Below are positions 10,901 through 21,994 of a DNA stretch of 64,000 nucleotides, in pieces (position 1 is the first letter of the stretch; the number at the start of each line of letters is the position of its first letter). The position numbers and the translations under genes are program-made. Where the stretch lies: NCBI GenBank assembly GCA_903813345.2, contig CAIIXF020000008.1:36106867-36170866 (forward strand), in the 5' to 3' direction. The notes beneath the pieces were generated by a model, which saw only the letters and a program-made list of their open reading frames with translations, had not been told where the DNA came from and ran no database searches. This DNA comes from Owenia fusiformis (Eukaryota > Annelida > Polychaeta > Sabellida > Oweniidae).

Positions 10901-13900
10901 ACCAGTTAGGGCCGTAAGGAAAGGGGACCATAATCCCCAGGGGACCATAGTTTCTTTTACACCGGGACTTGGACCCGTTTGAGGGCGACACTGACCAATG
11001 AACGAGAATTCCAGAAGAGGGCTAGATTCTCATTTTGTCATGATAGAAAACAAGAGGATCCACAGACCATAATATTAAGCAAGTATAATATAAGTAGCAC
11101 TGAAGAAACTGCGATTTCATTGGTCCTAATTGGAATATACTGCTCGGTGTTAGTTGTTGTGTGTTACAAGTGTAACTTGGGCATATAAAACTATTGCAAA
11201 GAAGTGTAAGTGCCTTTTAAAAACAATTGCAAAATAGTGTTGGAGCCCATTCGAGCCATGCTGTTGAAAGATTGGATATAGTAAATGAATATGCAAATAT
11301 AAAATATCGGGTATAATTAGAAAACAAGTCTGCATAAGTAAAATATTGGATACATTTAGTAAATAAATCTGCTAATATAAAAGATTGGATATATTTAGTA
11401 AATCTGCTCATGTGGTATATTTACCAAATCTGCCAATATAAAAGATGGTGTATGTAATTATGATAAACAACAATAGCATACATTCTGAGAAATTAGCATA
11501 CCTTCTCCTTTGTGGAAAACTTCTAAGAATTGCTCCCAAGACCCATCGTAAAGTCCAAGTGCGTTTGTATTCTTGTGGTAGTGGAAATAACTGACAGCGA
11601 CATCTTTTGGATTCCTCACAATGCATATGGTCTAAAAACATATATACAATTATACATCTGTTTGGAGAGGGAGTTGAATCGTTAGAAGTGGTTGTCTCCT
11701 TCCATGCGTTATACAATGTGTATATTGAATTACTAATGGTAAGTTTTAAGAAGTAACATTTATTTGAAATCATGTGAGTTCGTATAATTCTTTAACATCA
11801 TTTGTACTACATTTTGACAAGAACCTGATCCATATTGATGTTAATAATTTATGATTTTACTTTATATCTGATGTCCATTAAAATCTGATGAATTAAGATA
11901 AATGAGAATGGACGCGTGCTAGTATGCGACTTACTTTACATTTACCGGCCTTGACCCCAGGGGGCATGTACTCATATGGTAAGTGGGTAGCTAATACTCT
12001 GGGTGATGGTAGGTTACTTATCATAGGCAGTAGGTCGTCGTTTTCTAAAATCAAAAATATATAAGGACTTACAGTGTGGGAAAATCTAGTTTCGGGAAAT
12101 AACCGGAGTATGACATTTTACTATGACATACCGAGAAAGCACTATATTTATTTTTGAACCTAAAAGTTGCTTATTCTCGGACAAAATAAACCACCAGTGC
12201 AATGGCCAAATCAATCAATTTGCAGAATCTTTTTTGGAACGGCCAGTTCTGATGATGTAATATGGAGTAATTGGAAAAGTCGAAGCAGACGTCCTACACT
12301 TCCAAAGATCGTTTTTCCAAACTTCGCCCACAATAATTAACACAAATGCTTAATTTTTGGGATACTTAATCCTGGATTTACGGATTGAATTGACGAATAA
12401 ATGTTTTGTTCATACTTTTTGCATTGATTACCGCTGAGGTGATAGCTAAAACAAAATGAGATCATCCTCACCCTTTGTTGTTAGACTCGGAACGAAGTCT
12501 ATGCTATGCATTCGGAGTTTCTTGCCATTTTGTTGACCAAATAACAGCGACAGGATCTCCTCTAGCCAATGGGTACCTACAATATACAGAAACCATCATC
12601 GTGAAGGTATGAATGTGACTTGATTCGCAATTTTTGACGATTTTTGGAAAGTCCGCATACTTTAAAATGCAGTGTTGTAAAAACCCTTGACATTTATTGC
12701 GACAGAAACCTGTGATATTCTTTTGTTTGAAGCAGAAGAAGTGAGTAGCTCCCATAATTCTTTCATATTCTATCGTATTCGGGGATTCCCCATTACGTCA
12801 TCTCCCGCATCACCTCCAGTCAAATTGCAGGATGCGATCACGTGAACAATCGTGGAAATGGCGTAAACATCTGATCAATATCATCATTTTAAACCTACAG
12901 AAATACTATTGAAGTTACTCGATCCAAACGTGTAAAGAATACTCATGAAACTACAGCGAACATTGGGAGATTCAGTTCAATGGCAAATGAGGCCTGTTTA
13001 TAAAATTTGTTTTCTAACGTGTCAATATGAAAGGTCACCTTTGGGAAATCGCCCCTCGTGTGTTTGAAGCGCGTTTACAAACTTTTTAACCGCCATTTTG
13101 TCGCATTCAGATGCAAAGGATTGGTATCGATATGGTGAACTAAATTCAACAATGTTTTTATCTTAAACCAATTATTGAAATCATTCTGTAAAAACACGGT
13201 CCTTTATGTAATGTTGACTGATTGACAACTATTTAATGCGAACATAATTTATAAATATTTTATTCAACTGTTTTTGTTAGCATTATTGTTTTTAGTGCAA
13301 TTGTTTTTTGTTCCTTTTTACCAATTCTTGAGAATGAAATTAAATATCTTTCCGAAGCTTGTTGGAACAAAATAGCATATACAACATTTTCTTAGACCTC
13401 TCAATATTATTATAGTTATACAAAGAAAATTTTGGTTGGTTTAAGAAAAAGAATTCAAAAAATCAAAACAAAAACCCCTAAAATAGATAAAAATTAAGAT
13501 AAACCTTTTATTTCATTAACAAGATACTTTTCTAAAATGAACCAAACTTTCTTTTGTATAATTACAATATTGAGAGACCTAAACACGTTGTGTTTATGTC
13601 ATTTTGTTCCGACGAGGTTCGGATAGATGTTTCATTTCATTTCGAACATATGATACTAAGAACGAAAGAAGTGTCAGATGTGTTTTCTAAAACAATATAG
13701 AGAAAAGTATATATATTTATTTCAAATTATATTGTTACCATTCAAAGCATGACCATAAATTGATAATGTGTAAATGTCTTTCCTAACCTTGTTGGAACAA
13801 AATAGCATATTCAACATTTTCTTAGACCTCTCAATAGTATACTAGTTATACAATGGGAATTTTGGTTGATTTAACAAAAAGTATGCAAAAACTTAAAACA

Positions 13901-16497
13901 AAACCCCCCAAAATAGATAAAAATTAAGATAAACCTTTTATTTCATTAACAAGATATCTTTTTTAAATCAACCATACTTTCCTTTGTACAATTCCAATAT
14001 TGAGAAAAAGAATTCAAAAAATTAAAACAAAAACCCCTAAAATAGATTAAAAAATAAGATAAACCTTTTATTTCATTAACAAGATACTTTTTTAAAATCA
14101 ACCAAATTTGTTTTGTATAATTACAATATTGAGAGACCTAAACACGTTGTGTTTATGTCATTTTGTTCCGACGAGGTTCGGATAGATGTTTCATTTCATT
14201 TCGAACAAAGAACGAAAGAAGTGTCAGATGTGTAACAATATAGAGAAATGTAAATAATATTTTCAAACTCTGAGATTTTCACAGCTAATTTCCCGATATT
14301 CACTTTCGAAACTTTAACTCAATTTGAAAAGCGATAATGCTTTATGTTATTTGAACGTAGTAATACATAGAGTAGCTATTTAACATAATAATCGTCGTCT
14401 AACATTTCCACTTGAAAAAACAACCTGTAGAGCCCTTCATGATCAATACAGGCGGCTAGCAACTTTCGCCAAGGGGGTCAGATTTTTTATTTTTTTAAAT
14501 TCCAGGGAGGGGGTCAAATTTGACATTTCCAAAATAGCATATGATTTTGAAAGGCTTTTTGGTCAGGTGGAGGGGTTCATTCAAACCCCCTCCCCCCGAA
14601 ACAGGATGACAAATAACCGTAATAAGGAACTTAAACACAGTTGATAGACAAAATAGCAATAGCTATATGATTTTGAAAGAATTTTTGGTCAGGTGGAGGG
14701 GTTCAATCATTCTAGCCCCCTCCCCCCGAAACAGCATGACAAATAACCGTAATAAGGAACTTCTAAACACAGTTGATAAACCAATAAGTATTTTGTTTTT
14801 TTAACTTTAACTTACTAGATGAACGGATCGCAACATAATTAATCAACAATTGTCCTCCAGTTAACATCGTAAGTGCTAATAAGTCAATATCACGCGCGGG
14901 GATCACATCGTTCTCAAGTACACTGGCAATGAACCTTTGTGGCACGCACTCAAACTATGATTATTTAATCACTGACAACCCCTTATTTGGTTTTCCCCTT
15001 CCATATTAGGGATGCACAGAGATGTTGTTTGACGACTGGTCGAACAATGCACGTCCAAAGGTTGATAGTTTAATCGATCGCACGTCATCATCTATGCATA
15101 TAATCTAAAAATATTTTTGATCTCAACACTAGAACTAAAACTTTACTTCAAAACCAAACATAATTTTTATGCAGTAAATCGATTCAAATCGATTGGCCGA
15201 TTGATACAATGTCTCCTTTACTAGCTACTTATTATAACAATATTCTGCATTATAAATTCAAGTAGAGGTGATATATGTATCATGTATACAAAGTAGAAGT
15301 AGCTGATTTGTAGATAATTCAAGTAGAATATTATCACAACGAGTGATTCTCTCCTTCAGTTTTGTGTAACTTGGGAATATTGAGTAGAATTTTAATGTTT
15401 GTTGAATAACTTGATCGATCGTCTTCTTATCTTTGATTTGAGTTGCGATAATCAAAATGTTAAAAAACTGCCAGTCATACTTGGTGACTTAGCACATTAT
15501 ACATGGGCATCAGAACGGGAGGGGGGGTGCAGCGTTGGGTGATCCCGTTTTGATCCAATCCCCAGAGATTTCGCTCTTGGTGCTGAGGAAGAGACTCGGA
15601 AGAAAGAAAAAATAGTTGGAGAGGTCAGGCATCCCGTGCAACTTATGATGATGGAGATTTTTCTAAATGTAGATCCACCCCCACGAAAAAATCCTGAGGG
15701 AATATAATATGCACTATGAATTTCTAGGAAATCCACGACAGTGAAATTCTTAATTTGTAACTGAAAATGCAGACAGCGTAAAATTTAATTCTAAGATGGT
15801 TTATAATGCAAGACTAGCAGGGTAGCTGCTAGGGTAAGAAGGGTAGCTCCGTGTTTCGGTTCGAATAATTAATAAAAAAATGTGATATGTAATATACTAG
15901 TGCCACTATTCTAAAAAATAAAAATTTGTAAATTTTACTAAATACCCCTGGAAACGAGAAAATTTTCATTTGAGAACTGATTGGATTTTCCAACTCTGGA
16001 ATAAATATTATTCGGAAACATTTTTTAAGAATAATCTTCATCGCTTGATTTTATCTTGAATGAAAGTGTCTTATAAAATATCTTTTGTCTTTTGATAAAT
16101 GTCTTATAAAAATAAGCGCTCTTTATTAAAACCTGACATCGCCGCTTTTTCAACTATTCGCACAAAGCATATTATCATTTTAATTGAACCTATGCCATTA
16201 GATCTATATTTTCGTACCTGATTTAGGATAACCTGCTACTAAGACATCGTCATCTCGTATTTCCATATCCTGAAGATTTCTGATGTTATCCTCTTTCACG
16301 ACAGGGATGAGTGGCAGTGATTTGACGTGATGTAGACCTGGGACGGACTCTTTGTAATGTTCAAGAGCATCCCGGGAACCTTCGATATTACTGTTTTCTT
16401 CCGATACCTTTTCGACAGACATCACAGGGAATGATTTGATGTGACGAAGTCCTGGAACAGACAAGTCATTGTAATTTCCTTGCGTAGCTGAAGGCAT
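4971..16497 (-). CDS. Cytosolic sulfotransferase (SULT family), 336 aa, 7 exons
   Basis: Exons in gene order: 16497-16218, 12576-12472, 12044-11935, 11631-11502, 8791-8697, 5770-5599 and 5089-4971. All have GT-AG borders and matching phases; the fifth is 95 bp, the length conserved in SULT genes. The enzyme transfers sulfonate from PAPS to hydroxyl or amine acceptors in the cytosol. Visible motifs are the PAPS loop YPKSGTHW (90-97), catalytic His149 in THLP, RNPKDVAVSYFH with the 3'-phosphate-binding Arg171 and Ser179, GDWYEHVLSWW, FEDMKK, and the terminal PAPS motif RKGKVGDWKN (296-305). All key residues are present, so it looks functional. The N-terminus carries an internal duplication (VPGL..VKS..P at 14-28 and 52-66). 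The start was taken at 16497; an in-frame ATG at 16575 would add 26 aa. Acceptor specificity cannot be read. Confidence 0.93.
5820..7820. mobile_element. Mariner/IS630-like element in sulfotransferase intron 5
   Basis: The element starts TA-CAGGGTGGGCGAAAAACG and ends with the inverse, CGTTTTTTGACCCACGTTG-TA, with similarity running about 100 bp inward. TA flanks and this terminus type fit the Tc1/mariner superfamily. Inside lies a second inverted pair (6558-6827 with 7378-7646, about 270 bp each). Between them, minus-strand 7285-6996 reads like a decayed protein tail (SFQELQTAISEAI), compatible with the end of a transposase but too short to prove. The element ends only 50 bp from the exon 6 splice acceptor of the sulfotransferase. 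Confidence 0.7.
7912..8300. repeat. Imperfect short tandem repeats
   Basis: A unit with ATATGACGTCAAAT...TCTCAAATAAAAA is repeated about three times at 7912-8025. It is followed by loosely repeated GTTAGCTACGTTTTAAACAACG segments to 8300. Lies in sulfotransferase intron 5. Confidence 0.55.
8923..9165. repeat. 39-bp AT-rich satellite, block 1
   Basis: About six tandem copies of a 39-bp unit (AAATCTGCTAATATAAAATA followed by TTGGATATATTTAGTAAAT), with CTAATAT and CTTATAT variants alternating. Lies in sulfotransferase intron 4. Two further blocks follow at 9785-10190 and 11275-11440. Confidence 0.9.
9166..9784. other. Unique intron DNA between satellite blocks
   Basis: No exon. The segment near 9175-9245 (ATGGATTGGATTGAGTGGATTGG...) is loosely inverted relative to 9700-9782. 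A single TA-CAGGGTGAGTCAAAAG mariner-type end sits at 9358 without a partner I could find. Confidence 0.45.
9785..10190. repeat. 39-bp AT-rich satellite, block 2
   Basis: About ten degenerate copies of the same 39-bp unit as block 1, in the same orientation, with more indels. Confidence 0.88.
10236..10829 (-). pseudogene. Penelope-like reverse transcriptase remnant
   Basis: On the minus strand three RT motifs appear in order but in broken frames: EHLPKIYWIPKL..NPYKARLI (about 10690-10620), TWNFSTIYTSIPDDKW (about 10425-10375) and RYTDDLLILDNPKFNDLVC (10316-10260). The LPxxYWxPKLxxNPYKxRxI and FSTxYTSIP wording is typical of Penelope-like retroelements. The first catalytic Asp (expected FDFSTLYT) is Asn here and frames are shifted, so the enzyme is dead. 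It sits in sulfotransferase intron 4 between satellite blocks. Confidence 0.82.
10836..10968. repeat. Dispersed repeat (CCGGTGT family), truncated copy
   Basis: ATTGATTTATATGGTGACCT through GGGGACCATAGTTTCTTTTACACCGG matches the copies at 38281-38453 and 50334-50507 (reverse orientation) and 55271-55335. Probably a SINE or MITE family. Confidence 0.7.
11275..11440. repeat. 39-bp AT-rich satellite, block 3
   Basis: About four degenerate copies of the 39-bp unit, ending 60 bp from the sulfotransferase exon 4 donor. Confidence 0.8.
13128..13320. repeat. Dispersed repeat shared with 38675-38840
   Basis: GATATGGTGAACTAAATTCA through CTTAAACCAATTATTGAAA and TTTAGTGCAATTGTTT recur at 38675-38840 in the same orientation with moderate divergence. 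Family unknown. In sulfotransferase intron 1. Confidence 0.7.
13355..14235. repeat. Local duplication of ~430 bp with a third partial copy
   Basis: The segment 13360-13700 (TTGTTGGAACAAAATAGCAT ... TTCCGACGAGGTTCGGATAG ... GAAAGAAGTGTCAGATGTGT) is repeated at 13788-14235, with an extra internal partial repeat at 14000-14110. Each unit has inverted AGACCTCTCAATATT / AATATTGAGAGACCT words, so it may itself be a foldback element that was duplicated. Confidence 0.75.
14525..14780. repeat. Two-copy ~125-bp tandem duplication
   Basis: The unit with ATGATTTTGAAAGG...TTTTTGGTCAGGTGGAGGGG, CCCCCTCCCCCCGAAACAG and AACACAGTTGATA occurs twice, the second starting near 14650. Located in sulfotransferase intron 1. 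Confidence 0.8.
14781..16217. other. Remaining part of sulfotransferase intron 1
   Basis: No supported exon. One exon-like open stretch on the minus strand (14955-14815) ends in a good GTAAGT donor but is not part of the sulfotransferase model. The segment 15500-15740 contains a G-rich possible MITE. Confidence 0.4.
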
Positions 16498-16639
16498 CCT
16501 GCTTTCGTGGGAGAAGCGGCAGATAGATGATCGTTCCAGAGTTGTACGTGAAAGAGTACATATCCAAGCGACCAACTTCTTATAAACTTGATATCATCAC
16601 GTGCATCTATTGACATTGCATTATAGATTAGAACGTTCA

Positions 16640-17560
16640 TTCAACTTTGCATAACTTGAAATAAGCGAGATGATAATATTAAAGGGACCAGTCCTCAAGT
16701 TCGACGTCGGAGCGTTTCTGCGGCACATTTTCTCATATAAAATGGACTGCGTGTTGTTATTACATCTCATTAAATTGTTCAAAAACATGTATTAAAAACA
16801 TATAAGATGATAAATCATTTAATGGAGCTTTCTGACATAATTCTGCAAAATTACCCACAATAGCAGTTTTTGATGATTTCTTTTCAGAGCTGATTTTTAT
16901 TTGAAAAAATTTACCAATATTTTTACCAAAAGATTTTTTCCATTGGTATTTTTCTCAAAATATGCCATTTTTGGATTGATAAGACGTATTTAAGAATCGA
17001 CAAAATGCTTGCATTCGCATAAAATGATTATTTTTAAGTTAAATTTGTTCATTTGATTTTATCTCGATATTATGCATATTTTTCTAGAATTGGCACATTT
17101 CTTCAAATAATTTCCTGCAAAATCTGCAAAAATCTGCTAATCTGTTACTATGGAAGTTGTAGATGTCAGGAAACAAAACCAATCTAGGCAATTTTTTCAA
17201 ATTCGCATTCGTCATTTTACTCTTGAAACCTCCCCTGAAACAAAAGTGGAGTATTTCTAATTTAATCTAAAATATGTCTGTCGAATAAGTCAGTTTACAT
17301 TATTGAATTATTAGGGAATTTTCCCCATGTTTTGAAGGTTTTAAGGCAGTGTATAAATTAATATCTAACTAAGTGTAGATTTAGTGTTTGATCTACATCA
17401 ATTAATAACAGCATCATCTTTAGAGATAACAATTATGAAGTCCTCTGAAAGTTTAAGGGACCCGTAGTTTAATTGCTTGTTTATTTTTTAAGAATTACTT
17501 ACTGGTGACTAGGGCAGGGGTTTAACCATAATTTACAAATCTATCTAGTTTTGTTTTCCT
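16640..17560. other. Gene-free AT-rich stretch upstream of the sulfotransferase
   Basis: Nothing coding seen. This would hold the sulfotransferase promoter (minus strand), but I see no convincing core element. Confidence 0.45.
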
Positions 17561-17566
17561 CACGTT

Positions 17567-18426
17567 TGCCTTTCAAAAAGCGCTGTGTGTATCCAGAACA
17601 GCCTATCAAAGAGCGCTGCGTGTACCAAGAACAGCCTTTCAAAGAGCGCTGCGTGTACCAAGAACAGCCTTTTAAAGAGCGTTGCGTGTACCCAGAACAG
17701 CCTTTCAAAGAGCGCTGCGTGTACCCAGAACAGCCTTTAAAAGAGCGCTGCGTGTACCCAGAACAGCCTTTCAAAGAGCGCTGCGTGTACCCCAGAACAG
17801 CCTTTCAAAGAACGCTGCGTGTACCCAGAAAAGCCTTTGAAAGAGCGCTGCATGTACCCAGAACAGCCTTTAAAAGAGCGCTGAGTGTACCCAGAACAGC
17901 CTTTCAAAGAACGCTGCGTGTACCCAGAACAGCCTTTCAAAGAGCGCTGCGTGTACCCAGAACAGCCTTTCAAAGAGCGCTGCGTGTACCCAGAACAGCC
18001 TTTCAAAGAGCGCTGCGTGTATCCAGAACAGCTTTTCAAAGAGCGCTGCGTGTACCCAGAACAGCCTTTCAAAGAGCGCTGCGTGTACCAAGAACAGCCT
18101 TTCAAACATCGCTGCGTGTACCCAGAACAGCCTTTCAAAGAGCGCTGCGTGTACCCAGAACAGCCTTTCAAAGAGCGCTGCGTGTACCCAGAACAGCCTT
18201 TCAAAGAGCGATGCGTGTACCCAGAACAGCCTTTAAAAGAGCGCTGCGTGTACCCGGAACAGCCTTTCAAAGAGCGCTGCGTGTACCCGGAACAGCCTTT
18301 CAAAGAGCGCTGTGTGTACCCAGAACAGCCTTTCAGAGAGCGCTGCGTGTACCCAGAACAGCCTTTCAAAGAGCGCTGCGTGTACCCAGAACAGCCTTTC
18401 AAAGAGCGCTGCGTGTACCCAGAACA
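17567..18426. repeat. 33-bp minisatellite, ~26 copies
   Basis: A unit reading CCTTTCAAAGAGCGCTGCGT followed by GTACCCAGAACAG is repeated head to tail with only scattered substitutions and one extra C near 17790. Because 33 is a multiple of three, the array is open in several frames on both strands (11-residue repeats such as PFKERCVYPEQ). There is no ATG start with a plausible leader and no splice context, so I read it as a minisatellite and not a protein gene. High copy identity suggests recent expansion. Confidence 0.95.
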
Positions 18427-18559
18427 CTATCGACAGCTTTGCATTCAAATTCGAACCTTTGTATTCAAAATTATTGTTTTGTACTAATTATTCTCAAAAA
18501 GGGGTTGATCATGATGAGAAATGTAATGTTTCAGAAAAAATTATCCTTAATGAAAAAAG

Positions 18560-20105
18560 ACAAAGATGATCCATAGTGAAAAAGACGAGATATGTTAATG
18601 AATGATGTGATCATTTATGATAAAAAAGACAAGATACGTATGATCATGGGCTTTCAAGAGAGAGTTGATACAAGAGAGATCATATGATCAATGATGATGT
18701 TATTCTTTATGATACAAAATGCTGTGGTCCTTTATAATAAAAAGGTAAGAGATGATCCGTAAAGACAAGATACGATCCCTAATGAAAAAGACAAGATACA
18801 GGGTGTTCCAAAAGTAACAGGACTGGTGCTGGTATTTTGTTAAATATGCACCAATCGTCTTCAAAATTTTACATGATGTACTTTCATGTATTGTAACTAG
18901 GATTCCAAAGTTTCCACAAAAATTATGAAACTCAGGTAGAGTTATGGTTGCTATGGTAACATGACATCACAATACCCGGGGCAACATTCCACTCAGAAAG
19001 TTACGGAGACTCTTACAGAGACTTTTAATGTTTTGTACATCCCATATCAAAGTTGAAATGCAACAACTGGTGGGAATTACATTTGCTTTATATAATTTGA
19101 TATTCTTATGTATTCTCTACTTTGAAAAGTAGGCTCCTCTTTGGTCTGTAGCACTCTGTATCCATGTCTCAAATACATGAGTGAACCCATTTGAAGACAT
19201 GTCACTCAGGGTCGATTAGACAACTTGGAGAAGGTCATTCTTATCTTTAAAGGTCTTACCACGCTCCTCTATAGCTGCAGTGGTCTTTAAAGCTGACTTG
19301 CTGGGAGACATGTCATCAAAGTGGATGACTTTTCAAGAACTCAACCGTGAATTGTGCAGACCGTTATACAGACTGATATCCCAGGAAATTGAATGAATAT
19401 TATATCATTATATAATCATACTTGAATCTTAGTTGTATAGCAATACCATTACAACAAAGCAAATAATAAAACAAACAAGAAATGTTGTATTATAATAGGT
19501 GAATTAGATACTTTCTTCAGTAACACAAAAATGTTAGATATCACATTTTCATGAAAAAGTTGCCCCGGGTATTGTGATGTCATGTTACTATAGTAACCAT
19601 AACTCTACCCACATATTATCATTTTTTCTGAAACTTTACAATTTTACTAACAATACTTCAAAGTACAATTTGTGAAAATTTGAAGACACTTGGTGCAGAA
19701 TTGACAAAATGCCAGCACCAGTCCTGTTATTTTTGGAACACCCTGTATGCTCATTAATGATATGATCCTTTATGATAGAAAGGCAAGGCATGAAAAAGAC
19801 AAGATATGATGATTTATAATATGATCATTTATGACAAAAAACATGAGATGATCCTTTATGAAAAAGACAAGATATGATCCTAAATTAAAAAGACAAGATC
19901 GTTGATGATGTGATCCTTTATGATAAATGAAAAAGACAAGATATGATCCTTAATAAAAAGGACAAGATATGATTATGAATGAAAAGGACATGATACGATC
20001 ATTAATGATATTAGATCTTTAATGCAAAAGAAACGATATGATCATTGATGATGTGTTCCTTTATGATGAATCTAAAATGCAGGAGATGATCCGTAATGAC
20101 AAAGA
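18560..20105. repeat. Degenerate GATCCTTTATGATAAAAAAGACAAG repeats
   Basis: Words like TGATCCTTTATGATAAAAAA and GACAAGATATGATC recur irregularly at 18560-18797 and 19748-20105. The TA-flanked element 18799-19745 has inserted into this array and split it. Confidence 0.8.
18799..19745. mobile_element. Mariner/IS630-like element, 947 bp, 187-bp TIRs
   Basis: Flanked by TA (18797-18798, 19746-19747). Ends are CAGGGTGTTCCAAAAGTAAC and its inverse. Arms 18799-18986 and 19558-19745 are about 80% matching and share CATGACATCACAATACCCGG at their inner ends. The interior has no open transposase frame, so this is a deletion derivative or MITE. Confidence 0.85.
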
Positions 20106-20271
20106 CAATAATTACTGTCTTTTAAATATTTCTCCTTTTGGAGATATCCAGTGCCACATTGTTGTTTTAAGTGCAAAATGAGGAAAACTTTAGGTTCACC
20201 TTGTCATATCTGTTTGGGTAGGCAGCAGAGCCAATCAGATACCTAATTTTTATCATGTGACTAACATCGGT

Positions 20272-20735
20272 ACCCCAGTCACATTTCCCACGGACGCCGT
20301 GCGGTCTATCATTTCTGCGACCAGTAGCTTTTCTACGCTCGCCGTAGAATTTCTGCGCTCTCATACTTTTGCAGTCACATTTCCCACGGTAGCCGCACGG
20401 TGAATTTTAAATTTCTGTTGATAAATAATACTTTTTTTCATTTTATTTACATCAGGACAATTTATAAATGTTATTCATAGTGCTAGGATGTAATATCAAA
20501 TGAAAAGTGATCGTGAAATATTGACAAATAATGATTCAATCTTGTTGAGCCAGTTGATTTCTACGGGGACCTCAGAAAGGAACAAATATTATAACTCCGA
20601 GTTATAATTTCTACGGCGACCCTGCGGCCTGTAAAAAACTGGATACGCCGTTCGGAGGCCTACGCTCGCCGCAGAAATACACTGATTTGATCTGCGGTCG
20701 ACTTACGGCCGCCGTACGATAAATGTGACTGGGGT
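20272..20735. mobile_element. TIR element (ACCCCAGTCACATTT ends), copy 1
   Basis: Starts ACCCCAGTCACATTTCCCAC and ends ATAAATGTGACTGGGGT. Inside are many short GC-rich palindromes of the form TTTCTACGGCGA/TCGCCGTAGAAAT and GCGGCC/CCGTGCGG. A second copy lies in inverted orientation at 26088-26966. No coding frame. Superfamily unassigned. Confidence 0.8.
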
Positions 20736-21990
20736 GTTATAGTTATAACAATGTGGAAATAATGGGACGATCTCTTACTAGTATACTTTGCAGGTAATTA
20801 ACAAAGGAGATCATAAATCATGACACCATACATGTAGTACAAACAAAAGAAAGCAGATTTGACATTATTTGTTACAAAAACGTTTCATTCAGTGAACTTA
20901 ATCAATTACTGACCCTGTTATAACCTTTTTACCTTTTGTCATGTACCCTTTAAAGATCTGTTGGATTTATCCGAAATATTTACAATTTTTCGCACTTATG
21001 TCGTGTTGTTATGGCAACCACTTGATCAATCATGATCAAACTTGTCATAGCAACTAATTATATATAGATACATAATCCCTAGAGATATGAATGTGATTGA
21101 AGGTAACAGAAACTATGGATGATTATCATAGTACCCCCTCATAAAAGTAGCCAGGGGGGGGGGGGTTAATAAATGGCAATTATTCGCAGGTGCTAAAAAA
21201 CTAGACCCTATTATTTTCAAAATCAATGAGAAATGATATAATTCATAATTTAACATAATTAGAAAAATGCAATACTGTAAGCAAAAACATGGACCAAGCT
21301 CATCCAGTACCTTATCAGTCAAAATGGAACACAAGCCATATTCTTTATAATTAGATGTGCAGAATAATGGTATACGAGACAAAAACAAAATTGAAATGAA
21401 TAAAAATTCAGTTTTCAGGGTTATTTTGATATTTCAAAATCAAGAAACCATAAAAAAATATATGTTTTATTTATTTTTAATCAGTGATTTTTGCGCTGTA
21501 AGGCCTACACATACACACGATTACCTATATGAAAAAATAAGTTTTTAAAAATAACTACTCAAAAGACTTAGTTATGAAGACCTAAACTTCAACCTCAGAT
21601 TTCTCAATATCAGCGAAAATGCAATTGTAACAATGTGGAAATAATGGGACGATTATAGCTCCACCTTTAAAGATACTGGTGAAAGGAAACATTTTTGAAA
21701 AAATGCTATACCTGCACATACCTGCATCATTTCATTGTCTTCTTTTAGTAAACCTGGTAAGTGGTCAATGGTAACTCAAGGAAATGCTTATACCCCAAAC
21801 ATGGGTGCCTTTCCCATTTTCGAAATTTCTTCTCAAAATTTCTTAACAACACTAGATTGCCAGCTCTTACCAGATATACTAAAGAAGACAATGTAATGAT
21901 ACTTTCCTAAAAAAGTCAGGAAAAACACCTGCCTTCATACTTTGTTTTGTGGCAGATAATAACATGTGCAGGTAGCTACTTCCTAAAATT
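20736..21990. other. Gene-free stretch
   Basis: No exon or clear repeat family. Contains a G10 run at 21155 and AT-rich filler. AACAATGTGGAAATAATGGG occurs at 20748-20767 and again at 21630-21649, a short direct repeat. Confidence 0.4.
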
Positions 21991-21994
21991 AGAG

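Noticed and set aside
11408-11773. 121-aa minus-strand frame as a gene
   Set aside because: It is a shadow of sulfotransferase exon 4 read in another frame; the true frame gives RNPKDVAVSYFH.
14763-14945. An extra sulfotransferase exon
   Set aside because: The exon 1 donor joins directly to exon 2 across the invariant YPKSG-THW motif, leaving no room for an inserted exon. Kept only as a low-interest finding.
17567-18426. CRISPR-like array
   Set aside because: The 33-bp units are contiguous with no unique spacers and the genome is eukaryotic.
17551-18576. A 341-codon reading frame over the 33-bp array as a repetitive protein gene
   Set aside because: It begins at a TTG, not an ATG, changes repeat frame at a one-base insertion, and equally long frames exist on the other strand. 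This is a property of a stop-free 33-bp unit.
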